Shown here: piece after piece, positions 11,509 to 22,678 of the stretch
How positions within the stretch are numbered: the stretch's first letter is position 1
Layout: every line of letters starts with the position of its first letter
Origin: Syngnathus acus
Taxonomy: Eukaryota; Chordata; Actinopteri; Syngnathiformes; Syngnathidae
Reading direction: 5' to 3'
Assembly: GCF_901709675.1 (NCBI RefSeq)
Contig: NC_051106.1
Coordinates: forward strand, 10,975,313-11,039,312
DNA: 64,000 nt
Notes under the pieces: generated by a model
The model's database searches: none
The model's input: the letters and a program-made list of their open reading frames with translations, nothing else
What the model was told of the DNA's origin: nothing
Program-made: the position numbers and the translations under genes

Positions 11509-14174
11509 CTGTGTGTGTGTGGGGGGGGGGGGTAAACTGTAGGTTTTTTTTTTTTCCAAGAAGCTTTCTTTGAATATTTCTAGGGGGCGGTTGTGAACCA
11601 ATTCTTTGTTGAGTCTACTGTGTGTTTGGTCCCTCACTGACTCATTTTCAGTTTTACGATGGCACATATCTTTCAGTGACCTTATTAATCCTGGTACTGA
11701 TACCGTTCCCTCGGCAGACAAGAACAAAGTCGCGAGAGCAGACTGCTAGAACATGTCAAATGTCATGAAGGGTCTGCAATTCTTCAGGGAATGCGGGCTG
11801 CTCGTTCCCTACTTGTAAACAGCTTGATATTGGTTTGCATGCGGTTTTGACTCTCTTGGTGTTTCTAATGATTTGCAGATCACCACTGGCTACAATTTGG
11901 AGGATGACCGTTGCGAATGTGTGGCACTGACAAATTACAAGGAGAACGAGCAGGTGAAGAGGGATGAACTTGGAGTCATGGAGTCACTGTTGAATGTATT
12001 GAAGTCTTTTGCATGGAATCCAGTATCCTCATCCTAATATACTCAGTGTTTGCTATGATGTTTAATGGACTGACGTACAGGCGAGGCACATCATCATGAT
12101 TAGTTTCACAGGTCTACTATTTGATGGAATTAGGAATGCATGTCAATGTCTTCCCCCTTTTGCCCTATCCCTTCTTGTAAAAGAGGTTTATGATGTCGAC
12201 AAGACTTGGGCGCCCTTATTGATTGATTGATTGATTGATTTTCGGTTCGTTTGTTTACAGCGACCCCTCGTTTATTGCTGATAATTGGTTCAAAGGTTCC
12301 TACCCCCCGCGATAGGTGAAAATCTGGATTGCGTAGTCAATATTTTTATGATATAATTGTATTTTTAAACATTTGATGGAATCGTTAAACACTTGCTTGT
12401 GTTTTTCAACCCTTTTTAAGCATTTTCAAGTGGAAATGAAAGTGAACTCTTAACCACATCCCACACGCCCTTCACTATAACTCAATCTTTGGTGCACATT
12501 TAAGCTCAACCAATCAGAGGACATAGTAGAGGACGGAAAAAGTCGGTTGTCACGCTGAAATCTAAACTCTGATTGGTTCAAAGAAGAACGAACGGTCTCA
12601 ACGTGTGTGTGGGCGTGTCTTTGCAGATTTACATTTTTTATGGCACCAGATCCAATGCCGACTTTTTCGTCCATAACGGCTTCTTCTTTCAAGACAACGT
12701 CCATGATCGGGTGAAGATCAAGCTGGGCATCAGCAAAAGTGAGAGACTCTACGCCATGAAAGCAGAGGTGCTGGCACGTGCTGGCCTTCCAGTGTATGTA
12801 CAACGCTTTTTTTCTTTTGCTCTATTTTTCAATTGTTGTTGTCTAACCGGCACATCTTGCCGCCGCAGTCATTTGGGGTGCACGAGTCGGTTTAACATTA
12901 TTGGGGCTGGAATGTAGATCGGTGGAGGATTCTTTCCTAAATTTGAACGCTCAATTAGGTATGAAATAAATAGAAAGTAAGTGAATGACTACTTTTGTAA
13001 TATATTCATATGACATTGCAACAAAATAACGGTGCATTTTTGAGTCAGTCCCCTTAGAACAGCCATTTATGTTTTGAATATCACCGAACAAGAATAATAG
13101 AGTCATACTTTTTAGAATCCGACTGGCGACACTTTGACTGATTTGATGGTTGACCTGTGGCTGTTTTGGTGTAGCTGAGCCAAAAGATGATAGGAAATAC
13201 ATTTGGAAACTTTTCCACCTACCCTACAGTGTGCTCGGGTTCCCTTCGGGGTACCCCACGTTAAGTTCCACATCCTGTGTCACACGGGATGAAATGTGGT
13301 TTCCTCTCTGATTTCTAGGTCTTGTGTCTTTGCTCTGCACGCCAGTGGATCCCCAGTTTCAGCACAGCTGCTGGCTTTTTTGAGAGTCTTCTGCATGACA
13401 GAGGGTAACACCTACAGCATACAGTAACGTGGGAAATTTCACCGGGGTCTGGTTTAAACAGTACTTTATGAACTTCATCATGATCAACTCATCTGTTTTC
13501 ATCTTCAATTTGACAAAGAGTTGGTTTTCACTCAAGTCACGTGCAGTGAATAGATAATGATCTCAAAATGGACATGGTCACACTGTGCGATAAGATCAAA
13601 TGTGTCGCTGCGTCCTTTTTTTTTTTTCTCTATAGTGTTTTTACACTTGGACTTCTGGTTTTGTTTTATTACAGAAGAACTGAAAGACTACCTTGTGGGG
13701 GACTCGGTCAATAAGATCTTAAACCTGAGTAATCATGAATTTCCAGTTAGCTGGGGGAATGAAATCAAATTGTGGACGTTCCTGGAGACCAGACTTACTC
13801 TGCTGCTCAGGAACTATAAAACTACGTCTGAGGTTAGTATATTGTTGTGAAATGAAATACTAGTACATTTTGTTCTCATCAGGATGTCCTTGAACATTCT
13901 TCCTCATTATGTACGTCAGGAGGACAGTGTCATGCTACAGCAACCCGATCTATCGGCTCACGCTCGTGCGGCCATCCAACTCCGACTGGCTGAAAAGCAG
14001 ATCCTGCTGAAATCGCTGGCCAATGGACAAGCCAAACTTATGCATTTTGAAAAAAAACTGGCAGAAGGCATGCCTTTGCCTTGCTGCGACAATGGTGGCA
14101 TGGCTTCCTGTGAGAATACTAATTGCATATCTTCCGATCAAGGTGTTGATGTTTGGGCAGGGCAAGGCGTTTGA
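9305..14174 (+). CDS. setd3: Actin-histidine N-methyltransferase SETD3, 12 exons, 529 aa
   Basis: SETD3 N-methylates actin His73. Exons: 9305-9407, 9560-9652, 10067-10215, 10289-10361, 10499-10755, 10980-11038, 11167-11281, 11879-11953, 12627-12793, 13319-13404, 13675-13832, 13920-14174; all GT-AG with agreeing phases, 1,590 nt open. The N terminus MGKKSRVKIQKSGSGA is typical of the family. The SET domain (about residues 90-315) shows NFGKEGYGL, RWAVSSVMTRQNQIPTEDG, WDMCNHTNG with Asn278-His279, and IYIFYGTRSNAD with Tyr313 and Arg316, numbered exactly as in the human enzyme, so catalysis should be intact. The Rubisco-LSMT-type substrate-binding domain follows (exons 9-12; FPVSWGNEIKLWTFLETR). 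The tail after LRLAEKQIL is short and unlike the acidic C terminus of mammalian SETD3 (about 594 aa in human). Exon 3 sits in a 64-bp tandem duplication. Confidence 0.95.
9991..10118 (+). repeat. 64-bp tandem duplication over the SETD3 exon 3 acceptor
   Basis: Copies 9991-10054 and 10055-10118 differ at a few bases. Each contains a CTATTTC-AG-type acceptor context and the first ~50 nt of exon 3. In the upstream copy the acceptor AG is TG (TATTTCTGG), in the downstream copy it is intact (TATTTCAGG). The downstream copy gives the frame that matches SETD3, so the upstream one is a dead exon start. Confidence 0.9.
11449..11532 (+). repeat. TG dinucleotide microsatellite
   Basis: A long (TG)n run with few interruptions, ending in a run of G, in SETD3 intron 7. 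Confidence 0.95.
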
Positions 14175-14690
14175 GCTGCACAAGTACTGTAACTCTCTAT
14201 GAAGGCTAATCGCTGCCCAGGGCAAGAATAGAGAATTTGAATAGCAATAATGAGGATCCAGTTCACAATTTGTGACCCACTGGAGTGAACAATACATTTC
14301 GAAAATATGAAATAAAACAATATGTGGCGTGTCAATGCAATTTTCATTGAAAACCTCAAACATGGATTGCCCAATAGTTACACGGAACAGATTAGGTTTC
14401 TGGTTAATGTGTCGACATTTATAAACATGACATTTGGCCAGCAGTATCTTTGCAAATGGATATTTGTTCACATTTGTTGTATGGGAATAGTTTTGATTAT
14501 CCTATTCTTTTCGTTGTTAGAAAAGATAATTGTGACGACGACGGATGGCTTCGTAGCAGACGCCCACATTGCTCCACTCTCGATTACAGCAATGCATTTA
14601 ACACTTCTAGACCAATTGGGACGTCTTGGGGTGGCGGAAGAAGAGAGGCAAACTGGAAGCTGAGAGGGGGGGGGGGGGTCCAGTCCAGAG
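14175..14690 (+). other. SETD3 3' UTR and flank
   Basis: A canonical AATAAA lies at 14311-14316, about 140 nt after the SETD3 stop, and is the likely polyadenylation signal. The rest, including a G-run near 14670, carries no recognised gene. Confidence 0.6.
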
Positions 14691-15060
14691 AAACTAGGCC
14701 TGATCCGAGGGCTGGTTGTGGAAGGCATCCTGCTCTCGACGCTTCATCTTTGAATTGTCGATATTATTTGTACTGTGTCCTCTCTGCATCCACTGCAGAC
14801 TGGTCATCCTGGAAGAGGGGTCCTCCCATCTGTGGTCTCTTCTCAAGGTTTCTCATTTCCCCTAGTAGGAGTTTTGAGTTTTTCCTTGCCCTCCTGGGAG
14901 TTTAAGATCAGGGGATGTTTGAGAAAAATTGTCAATTTTTGCACATGTTGTCCAGACTGTTGTTAGCTACCTAAATGTTGTACAGAGAACGAAATGTACC
15001 GGAGTCAAATTCCTTGTTTGGCATGCTCAAACTTGGCAAATAAAAATTGATTTGATTTGA
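14690..15060 (+). repeat. 3' end of a fish non-LTR retrotransposon
   Basis: The block contains TCTTCTCAAGGTTTCTCATT, GAGTTTTTCCTTGCCCTCCT, GGGAGTTTAAGATCAGGGGA and ends with CAAATAAAAATTGATTTGAT followed by TTGA. This is a widespread fish repeat: the 3' UTR of a non-LTR element with a short tandem tail. No ORF remains. Confidence 0.65.
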
Positions 15061-15242
15061 ATTTGTTGCGCCGGAAACGACGTCGCGCCGGAAACGACGT
15101 CGTTTCGTCGCCATTTTGTTTGTTTTTGCTGATTTGAACTCAACGAGCGAGCTTATGACGGACGAACGGATCATGTCTTGTTGAAACGACGACTACGGAG
15201 TATCCACTAGCAACTACCCACGGCATTTAGTAAGCAGCGAAC
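15061..15242 (+). promoter_or_regulatory. SMIM8 promoter and 5' UTR
   Basis: A 17-bp element, GCGCCGGAAACGACGTC, occurs twice in direct tandem (15068-15084 and 15085-15101). It joins an ETS-type CCGGAA core to a CRE-like ACGTC. It is followed by CGCCATTTTG (YY1-like, 15109-15118), a usual mark of TATA-less housekeeping promoters at or just after the start site. The SMIM8 ATG follows at 15243. Confidence 0.6.
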
Positions 15243-15990
15243 ATGACAGGAGCCAGTCAAGGAAAGAAGTGTATCGAAAGAGACTACGGGACGTCCGGAT
15301 TGAGGCGTGCACAGACAACCACACTGTTCAGAGCTGTCAACCCCGAACTCTTCATCAAACCCGTAAGAGACGCGTAAGCCCCGCCGATATTGTACGAACA
15401 TTTCTGTTTGTAACCGAAGAAAGCCTTTTCGTTTGCGCTGTTTTAGAATGGCAAGGGCTCGGCCGTTTTGGCGCCAGCCACCACCTCGATCGACATTTAC
15501 CGAGTGTATCCAGGGCTCGGAATGCCCACTGAAAAAAGCAAACTCTTGACTGTGTGCAGAGTTATTAGGCAAGTGCCATGGCATGGGCCTGTGGATCGTT
15601 TAGCTATTTCATAGCATCGTCCTATTTCATAGCAGAACCATCCACAGGCTGAAGCAAGTCTCGATGCATGTACTATGGGACGACTATCCTATTTAGTCGC
15701 TGGAGCACGCCATAGCAATGCACAAATATGCTCGCAACAACCTGACATCTGAGGCGTGAATATTAGTGCTGAAATAATGTTTTACAATTTGGTCTTTATT
15801 GTGCACCCCCTCAACCCACTTTCCCCAACAGAATAGACCAATGATGGCTTTTGGACTGGTTACCATCACCTTGTGTGTCGGTTATCTGGGCTACCTCCAT
15901 GCTATGGGAGAAAACAATCAGCAGCTTTACGAGGCCATCGACAGTGAAGGAGAGAGACTGATGAGAAAGAGAACATCCAAGTGGACGTGA
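15243..15990 (+). CDS. smim8: Small integral membrane protein 8, 2 coding exons, 92 aa
   Basis: Exon 1 is 15243-15362, ending ...[15 protein letters not shown] before gtaaga. Exon 2 is 15832-15990, after a pyrimidine-rich stretch and CAACAG, reading [20 protein letters not shown] and on to the stop. The 92-aa product matches vertebrate SMIM8 (97 aa in human) in the NPELFIKPN motif, the single hydrophobic helix [20 protein letters not shown] and the C-terminal [15 protein letters not shown]. It should be a single-pass membrane protein; its function is not established. It is downstream of SETD3 on the same strand with its own promoter. Confidence 0.93.
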
Positions 15991-17124
15991 GAACAGTACT
16001 GAAGAGGGAGCAACAGCAATGTGTAAATACTCTTGTTAATTTATACAAACATAGTTGCTCCATTAGAGCAAAGACACGGCAACTGGTAACTTACACATAA
16101 GGCACAGCTCATTAACGTCATGACACATAGATACAAAACATTCAGTAGATAACAAGACGTTCAGGTGATAACAGAACAAATGTCTGCCTTATGAGGGTAT
16201 GTTTTTCCTTCTTTTCCCCTCCCTTTTCTTCTATTCCGTATTCCTGCTTGTGAACAGTATAAAACCTTCTGATCTGGAGTCTGATGTTGTTGTTTTCATC
16301 TGTTGAAGTGCATTGTGTACCGACTCCCGTAAAATAACCCAAGATCTTGCAAATAAAAAAATAACTATTCCTCCACATCTTTCTTTTCCTTGCTCAACGA
16401 CGGACATCTTGAACAAACGCAACAATATGAATTAAACACTGATTGTTTTGAAGGATTAAAAAAAAAAAAAAAAAAAAAAGTTGCATTCATAGTCTCATGT
16501 ACACATGTACACCAGTGTTCCAACCACGTGAACACATTACAGGGGGTACGTGGAAACATTGAGTAATCTATCTCCAAGATGTTAAATAAACATTTTCTGT
16601 GATTTCATGGACAATCACTTGTTTTATTTAAAGCATTCAACAACTTATTTCAGATAAATCTACAATAATATCTCTTAATGAGAGAGTCTATAAATTGAGA
16701 AGTTACAGAGATTTTATAATTCCAAAATTGAAACTACACTGGAAAGTTTTTGTGTGTGCCTGTATGCAAAATGAATCTTTGGAATAGTTTAGATACAGAA
16801 CAATGTCAAAATATACACAAAAATCAATTATTGTGGAAACACATAATCTGGGTACAGTTTATTGAACTAGACTTTTAAATTCACTGCAATATGTTTAGTC
16901 CAGTGGTCCTGAACCCCACCAGTTTCATATGCGCATTCACTGAACCCCTCTTTAGTAAAAAATGAAATTACTGCTACTTGCAGAAAATGACATCACAGTT
17001 GCCCAAAGAGGCGCACTAAAAGACTTTTCTGGTCTAAATAAACTCTGAGATAAGCTATCCTAAATAAGATAACAGTAAAAGTAATATTAAGGTATATACA
17101 CACAGACAAGGGAGAAAATAAGAA
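15991..17124 (+). other. SMIM8 3' UTR and AT-rich flank
   Basis: AATAAA occurs at 16352-16357 and another lies near 16584. A run of about 22 A is at 16457-16479. No further ORF with recognisable homology is present. Confidence 0.5.
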
Positions 17125-17195
17125 ACTGCTGCGTCCGGTGTCGAACCCGCATCATCATGTATGGGTGACGTGCCAGTTAATTAGTGCGCCATTAC
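17125..17195 (-). repeat. tRNA-like sequence, probably a SINE head
   Basis: On the minus strand a B-box GGGTTCGACACC lies at 17149-17138, preceded about 30 nt upstream by TGGCGCACTAATTAACTGGC, a degenerate A-box. The spacing fits a tRNA, but I could not fold a clean acceptor stem, so a tRNA-derived SINE or tRNA pseudogene is more likely than a working tRNA. Confidence 0.4.
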
Positions 17196-17206
17196 ATTGA
17201 CACTAT

Positions 17207-17455
17207 TTAACTCTAATTTACCATTTTAGATAATATTACTTCGCAGTCATGTGACGCGGACGACGTCAATAGGCGGATTTTCCGCCAAAATTCAAGTCCG
17301 TGGGCGTGGCTCGCAACAGGAAGTAGGAAACCTGCGATGGCGGCGAACGAGACACAGCGGGTAGTAACACGACGACTAACATGAGAAATATTTTTATTTT
17401 CTGCTAGCAACTGGACCGTCTAGAGCGTACACGGTAAATACAACTCATTGTTTTT
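17207..17455 (+). repeat. Direct repeat copy 1 (~0.24 kb)
   Basis: Shares with 17627-17858 the order TAACTCTA..TTTCAGATAA-like, CGCAGTCATGTG, GACGTCAATAGGCGGA, a CCGCCAA.ATTCAA stretch, GTGGGCG, TTTATTTTCTGCT, GCAACTGGACCGTCTAGAGC and GTACACGGTA. This copy has an extra GC-rich segment with GATGGCGGCG. It could be a duplicated promoter or first exon, since both contain CRE-like TGACGTCA or GACGTCA and end in a donor-like GGTAAATA, but no coding partner is seen. Confidence 0.75.
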
Positions 17456-17626
17456 AAAAAGAAGTACTTTTGTAGCCCTGAAAAGCGAGTGAGTGTGGCG
17501 TTTGGGGGGGGACGTCGAACTCGGCGTCTGCTTCCAGCCACAAACGCCGAATTTCGACGATTCTTTCTGGTCAACGTTTGTAAATTATTGCGTTGATTAA
17601 AAAAGAAAACTTTATTTAACTCTACT

Positions 17627-17858
17627 TTTAACTTTACCGTTTCAGATAAGCGGGTATTGCGTCGCAGTCATGTGCCGCGGATATGACGTCAATAGGCGGA
17701 AATCCCGCCAAGATTCAAATCTGTGGGCGCGGATTGCCGTGAGCGAGACAGCGGATACAAACACGACGATTATCAACAGAAATATCTTTATTTTCTGCTT
17801 GCAACTGGACCGTCTAGAGCGTACACGGTAGGTAAATACAACTCATTGTGTTTAGAGA
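17627..17858 (+). repeat. Direct repeat copy 2 (~0.23 kb)
   Basis: Second, diverged copy of the segment at 17207-17455, about 420 bp downstream, with ATGACGTCAATAGGCGG and GCAACTGGACCGTCTAGAGC conserved. The divergence between the copies shows that the duplication is not recent. Confidence 0.75.
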
Positions 17859-17997
17859 TTTACGTTTGTGTAGTTTGACTAAAGTTGTCGATGTAGCCAG
17901 CGTTCACTGTGTAATAGCAATGTGTAGCTGAGTAGCTAACCCTAGCTCAGGGGTGGCCAACCAGTCAGAGACTAAGAGCCACATTTATTTTTACTGT

Positions 17998-18953
17998 GTA
18001 CCGTTGTTGTGCTTGATTTGGTTCCCCCGTGAAATTTTGTTCCCCCTGCCGCGGGAGCGTGCACGCCTTATTTGGAAAGCGAAAAACCGATGTCGTACGG
18101 CGTCAGCACTACGTTTTCAATAAAAATATGAAGAACTCACGTTTGCGTCAGTCAATTTTAATTTTCATAAAGGATTATTCTCATTTGATGTCTTTAAATT
18201 CATCCGCGTTGTGCCATTGAAGCGGGGTGCATTCAAAGACCAGTCGTACAGACGGAACACTCATTCACTTCACCAAAAAGCAACAATATAATTAAGTGAT
18301 CTCTTTGCATAAACCTCGATGCAAAGAAACTCCTCTTTTTGGGTACAGGCTACAAGGAGTATATATTACAAATACTTAATTGTGATCATCATTCATCCAT
18401 CCATCCATCCATCCATTTTATTCCTCAGGTATTTTCAAAGCAAATTAATATTGTTGCATTTATTAATTTGCTTTAAAATGACAGCGCAATATAATTAAAA
18501 GCTGACACTGTAGCAATGTCAAACGTGTTCATTTAAGAAAAAGCCACACACGTTTTGTGATCAAATCTTTCAGAACGAGAATGATTTGAGTGAATTGATT
18601 TGAATGAATAATTGAGAAGAGATTTCAGTTCTGAAGGCTCCTTTTGTCCCAAGCAAAGTGACAGATGGTGGGGAGGGGGGATAGAAATTGTAACAGGAAT
18701 TCTATAAAAATGTCAAGCCGTGAGGATATGTACTCCCCCCCCCCCCCTTATTTTGAGAACGGTGAGTGCTGGACTCCAGATGTTTTTTTTCTGTCTTCCT
18801 GGGGGTCTGTTCAGGTTGTGTGAAAAATTTGAACAGGTACCCTCATTCCTAGGCCAAATTACAGGGGGGGGGGACACATCCTCACAGCTGCCCGGTGAGG
18901 ATATGTCTCTCTCCCCCCCCCCCCCCCCCCCCTTATTTTGAGAACGGTGAGTG
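17998..18953 (+). repeat. Left arm of a large inverted repeat
   Basis: Reverse-complementary to 18983-19912 over nearly its whole length. The outer end shares GTTGTGCTTGATTTGG; the inner end is CTTATTTTGAGAACGGTGAG followed by TG. A 29-bp spacer (18954-18982) separates the arms. Landmarks in the arm are (CATC)n at about 18393-18418 and two C-runs. Differences from the other arm are mostly single bases and run lengths. Confidence 0.9.
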
Positions 18954-18982
18954 CTGGACTCCAGCGTTTTTTCACTCACAGT

Positions 18983-19912
18983 CACTCACCGTTCTCAAAA
19001 TAAGGGGGGGGGGGAACATATCCTCACGGGGCAGCTGTGAGGATTTGTTCCAGCCCTGTAATTTGGCCTAGGAATGAGGGAACCTGTTCAAAATTTTCAC
19101 ACAACCTGAACAGACCCCCAGGAAGACAGAAAAAAAACCCAGCTGCAGTCCAGCACTCACCGTTCTCAAAATAAAGGGGGGGGGGGGACATATCCTCACG
19201 GCTTGACATTTTTATAGAGTTCCTTACAATTTTTATCCCCCCTCCCCACCATCTGTCACTTTGCTTGGGACAAAAGGAGCCTTCAGAACTGAAATCTCTT
19301 CTCAATTATTCATTCAAATCAATTCACTCAAATCATTCTCGTTCTGAAAGATTTGATCACAAAACGTGTGTGGCCTTTTCTTAAATGAACACGTTTGACA
19401 TTGCTACAGTGTCAGCTTTTAATTATATTGCGCTGTCATTTTAAAGCAAATTAATAAATGCAACAATATTAATTTGCTTTGAAAATACCTGAGGAATAAA
19501 ATGGATGGATGGATGGATGAATGATGATCACAATTAAGTATTTGTAATATATACTCCTTGTAGCCTGTACCCAAAAAGAGGAGTTTCTTTGCATCGAGGT
19601 TTATGCAAAGAGATCACTTAATTATATTGTTGCTTTTTGGTGAAGGGAATGAGTGTTCCGACTGTACGACTGGTCTTTGAATGCACCCCGCTTCAATGGC
19701 ACAACGCGGATGAATTTAAAGACATCAAATGAGAATAATCCTTTATGAAAATTAAAATTGACTGACGCAAACTTGAGGTCTTCATGTTTTTATTGAAAAC
19801 AACGTAGTGCTGACGCCGTACGACATCGGTTTTTCGCTTTCCAAATAAGGCGTGCGCGCTCCCGCGGCAGGGGGAACAAAATCTCACGGGGGGACCAAAT
19901 CAAGCACAACAC
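18983..19912 (-). repeat. Right arm of a large inverted repeat
   Basis: Mirror copy of 17998-18953, starting with CACTCACCGTTCTCAAAATA and ending with CCAAATCAAGCACAAC. It retains the GGAT run at 19503-19517 opposite the CATC run of the left arm. A transcript across both arms would fold into a hairpin of about 0.93 kb. Confidence 0.9.
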
Positions 19913-20380
19913 CGTAAAGAGGGAGAGGGCAGCCAATGATCTTCTGTGCTGTGTTGATGACCTCTTGGAGCTTTTTCCTCTGAGCAGCAGTGCAGCTGGA
20001 GTACCAAACACGTATACAGTACGTTTAAAGTGCTTTCTATGGAGCAGCGATAGAAGGACACCAGCAGTCTCTGTGTAATGCTGTGCCTCCTCAGCACCCT
20101 TAAAAAGTAGAGTCTCTGCTGGGCCTTTTTAAGCAGCTCAGAGGTGTTCACGCCCCAGGTGAAGTCCTCCTCGATGTGGACTCCCAGGTAGCGGAAGGAG
20201 GACACCCTCTTCACACAGACCCCGTCGATGATAAGTGGTGGAATGTCCGTTTTATTTTTCCTCCTAAAATCAATGACCAGTTCTTGGGTTTTAGCCGTGT
20301 TTAGGAGCAGATTGTTCTCTCCACACCACTCCGATAGCTGGACCACTTCGTCCCTGTAGGCAGACTCATCCCCCTTTGAG
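19913..20380 (-). pseudogene. Non-LTR retrotransposon reverse transcriptase, 3' fragment
   Basis: The minus strand is open and encodes the post-catalytic part of a fish LINE RT: WCGENNLLLNTAKTQELVID, then FRYLGVHIEEDFTW, LLKKAQQRLYFLRVLRRHSI and LLVSFYRCSIESTL. These are the motif D/E and thumb regions of L2/CR1/Rex-type elements. The catalytic YADD box is absent because the fragment is cut upstream, at about 20380, where it enters an AT-rich repeat. Its 3' side abuts the inverted repeat. Confidence 0.8.
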
Positions 20381-22678
20381 ATATTCAAAAGCATATTCAA
20401 ACTGTCTAATTCCGAACATTCATGTTATTCCACTCGGTCTTATTACCAACTTCTATCAATTCAACTAAGTGTTTAATATGTCCTATCAGGGCTGAAGTCA
20501 AAATTTGGCACCATCATGTGGTGAAATTTGGAATTGCAGCACATCCAATTTTGCCTGGGAACAAACAAAAGTTTTGAAAAGAAGGCCATTAGAATTATAA
20601 ACAAATCTGATTACCTTGAAAATAATAACAAGCTATTTCTTAAATAACAAATTCTTCAATTCAAAGATTTGGTAGATTATCAGACTGCTCAAATGATGCT
20701 CAAAGTGAAGCAAAAATATCTACCTAAAAATATTCAAAAGCATATTCAAACTATGTCTAATTCAGAACATTCATGTTATTCCACTCGGTCTTATTACGAA
20801 CTTCTATCAATTCAACTAAGTGTTTAATATTTCATATCATGGCTCAAGTCAAAATTTGGCACCATCATGTGGTGAAATTTGGAATTGCAGCACATCCAAT
20901 TTTGCCTGGGAACAAACAGATTAAATAAGTCTTCTTGCCACTCCTTCTCAAACAAGTAAACTCTGCCCATTTTGCGCAGTAGATGTTCTGTTAATACCTA
21001 GTATTTATACAAAGTCATAATTTAAATTACTTTCAACATTTATTCATCCATTCAACCACCGTTACTCCACTCGCTCTTATTACCAACTTCTGTCGATTTA
21101 ACTAAGCGTTTAATACATCCTATCAGGTCTCAAGTCAAGATTTGGCACCATACATCCAATTTTGCCAGGGAACAAAAATAGATTAAATAAACTAAATAAG
21201 TCTTCATATTAAATGAGTTTAATACGTCCTATCAGGTCCCAAGTCAAGATTTTGGCACCGTACTTTGTTGAAATTTGCAATTGCAGCAAATCCAATTTTG
21301 CCTGGGAACAAAAATAGATTAAATAAACTAAATAAGTCTTACTTGTTCCCATTAAATAAATTAAATAAGTCTTGCTTGTTCCCACTCCTTTTCAAAAAAA
21401 GTAGTTTAAAACGAGGGCCCCTCCCTCAATCTTTAACCCTAACCCCGCACGTCACATTGTGTTGTATCTGCGAATATTGGTTGAGGCCAAATGATAAAGT
21501 TTTCTTTCATTCCTTTAGGTTCCACGGTGTTCTTTGGCTGTATGTTTTCCACTGTAAGAAGGATAAAAATACAAAGTACAACAGTTGCACGTTGGCGAAG
21601 ACGTCTCCGGTGAGTCCTTCCTTCCTTTTTATTCATGGGAAAGTCACAGACAACAATAGCTAAAGTAACACATTGTTAGAGGTTACAAACTACATTTGTC
21701 TTAAATTGGATAGATGACTTGTTCCCACACCTTTTCAAACAAGTAAACTGGCCATTTTGTGCAGGAGATTTTCTGTTTATACCTAGTATTTATACAGTCA
21801 TAATTTAAATGAACAAATAAGATTCATTCACTCACTCATTCATTCAAAATATCCAAAGTTGTGTGTGCTATTTGTAATTGAGAATAGATCTCATGTTACT
21901 CCACTCGCTCATACGACCAACTTCTATCAATTTAACTAGGCGTTTAATACGTCCTATCAGGTCTCAAGTCAAGATTTGGCACTGTGCTTTGTTGAAATTT
22001 GCAATTGCAGCAAATCCAATTTTGCCTGGGAACAAAAATAGATTAAACAAACTAAATAAGTCTGACTTCTTCCCATTAAATAAATGAAATAAGTCTCTCT
22101 TCTTCACAGTCCTTTTCAAACAAGTAAACTGGCCATTTTGTGCAGTAGTTTTTGTGTTCACACCTAGTATTTATCCCAAATCATAATTGAAATGACTTCA
22201 TTCATTCATTTTGGAAATTTGAAATTCCAGCAAATCCATTCTTTCCGATAAATAAATAAGTCTTACTTCTTCCCTTTAAATGAATGAAATAAGTCTTACT
22301 TCCCACTCCTTTTCAAACAAGTAAAGTCTGCCCATTTTGTGTAGTATATTTTCTGTTTATACCTAGTATTTATACAAAATCATAATTAAAATGACAATTA
22401 GCAAATAAATTAATTAATTTACTCAAGTCTTTAATATGTCCTATTAAGTATGATATTAAGATTTGTCACCATCCTTAGGTATAATTTGGATTTGCTGCAG
22501 ATCAAATAGACAAATGCATTGGCCAAGTTATTTTAAGAGCACGTGGGGTGATGTGATTTCCTTTGTGAGATGTTTTGCATTTGTGATGTCATACTCTGTT
22601 TTTTGTGATGTCATACTCTGTAATTGTGCTAAGAGGCTAGGTGCTAAGAGGCTAGGTGCTGAGGTCTGATGTGGTTAG
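20381..22678 (+). repeat. Degenerate AT-rich local repeats
   Basis: A block of about 130-190 bp recurs in diverged form: 20381-20568, 20732-20921, 21061-21176, 21213-21310 and 21894-22035. Shared landmarks are CACTCG.TCTTATTACCAACT, TTTAATA..TCCTATCAGG and CCAATTTTGCC.GGGAACAAA. Other short motifs (AGTAAACT.GCCCATTTTG, CCTAGTATTTATAC) also recur. No gene is recognised. Near 22590-22660 there are small direct repeats, TGTGATGTCATACTCTG and GCTAAGAGGCTAGGT, next to the satellite array. Confidence 0.75.

Larger units (their letters stand above)
17948..19912. mobile_element. Foldback-like element with a hAT-type left end
   Basis: CAGGGGTGGCCAACC at 17948-17962, followed by GACTAAGAGCCACA, is a typical hAT-Charlie-like terminal inverted repeat. 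It opens a block dominated by a ~1.9-kb inverted repeat. No matching right terminal repeat is found; the right arm stops near 19912, where it abuts a reverse transcriptase fragment, so that end was probably lost. There is no transposase. Confidence 0.5.

Noticed and set aside
17125-17195. Functional tRNA gene
   Set aside because: The B-box is good, but the A-box is degenerate and no acceptor stem pairs convincingly.
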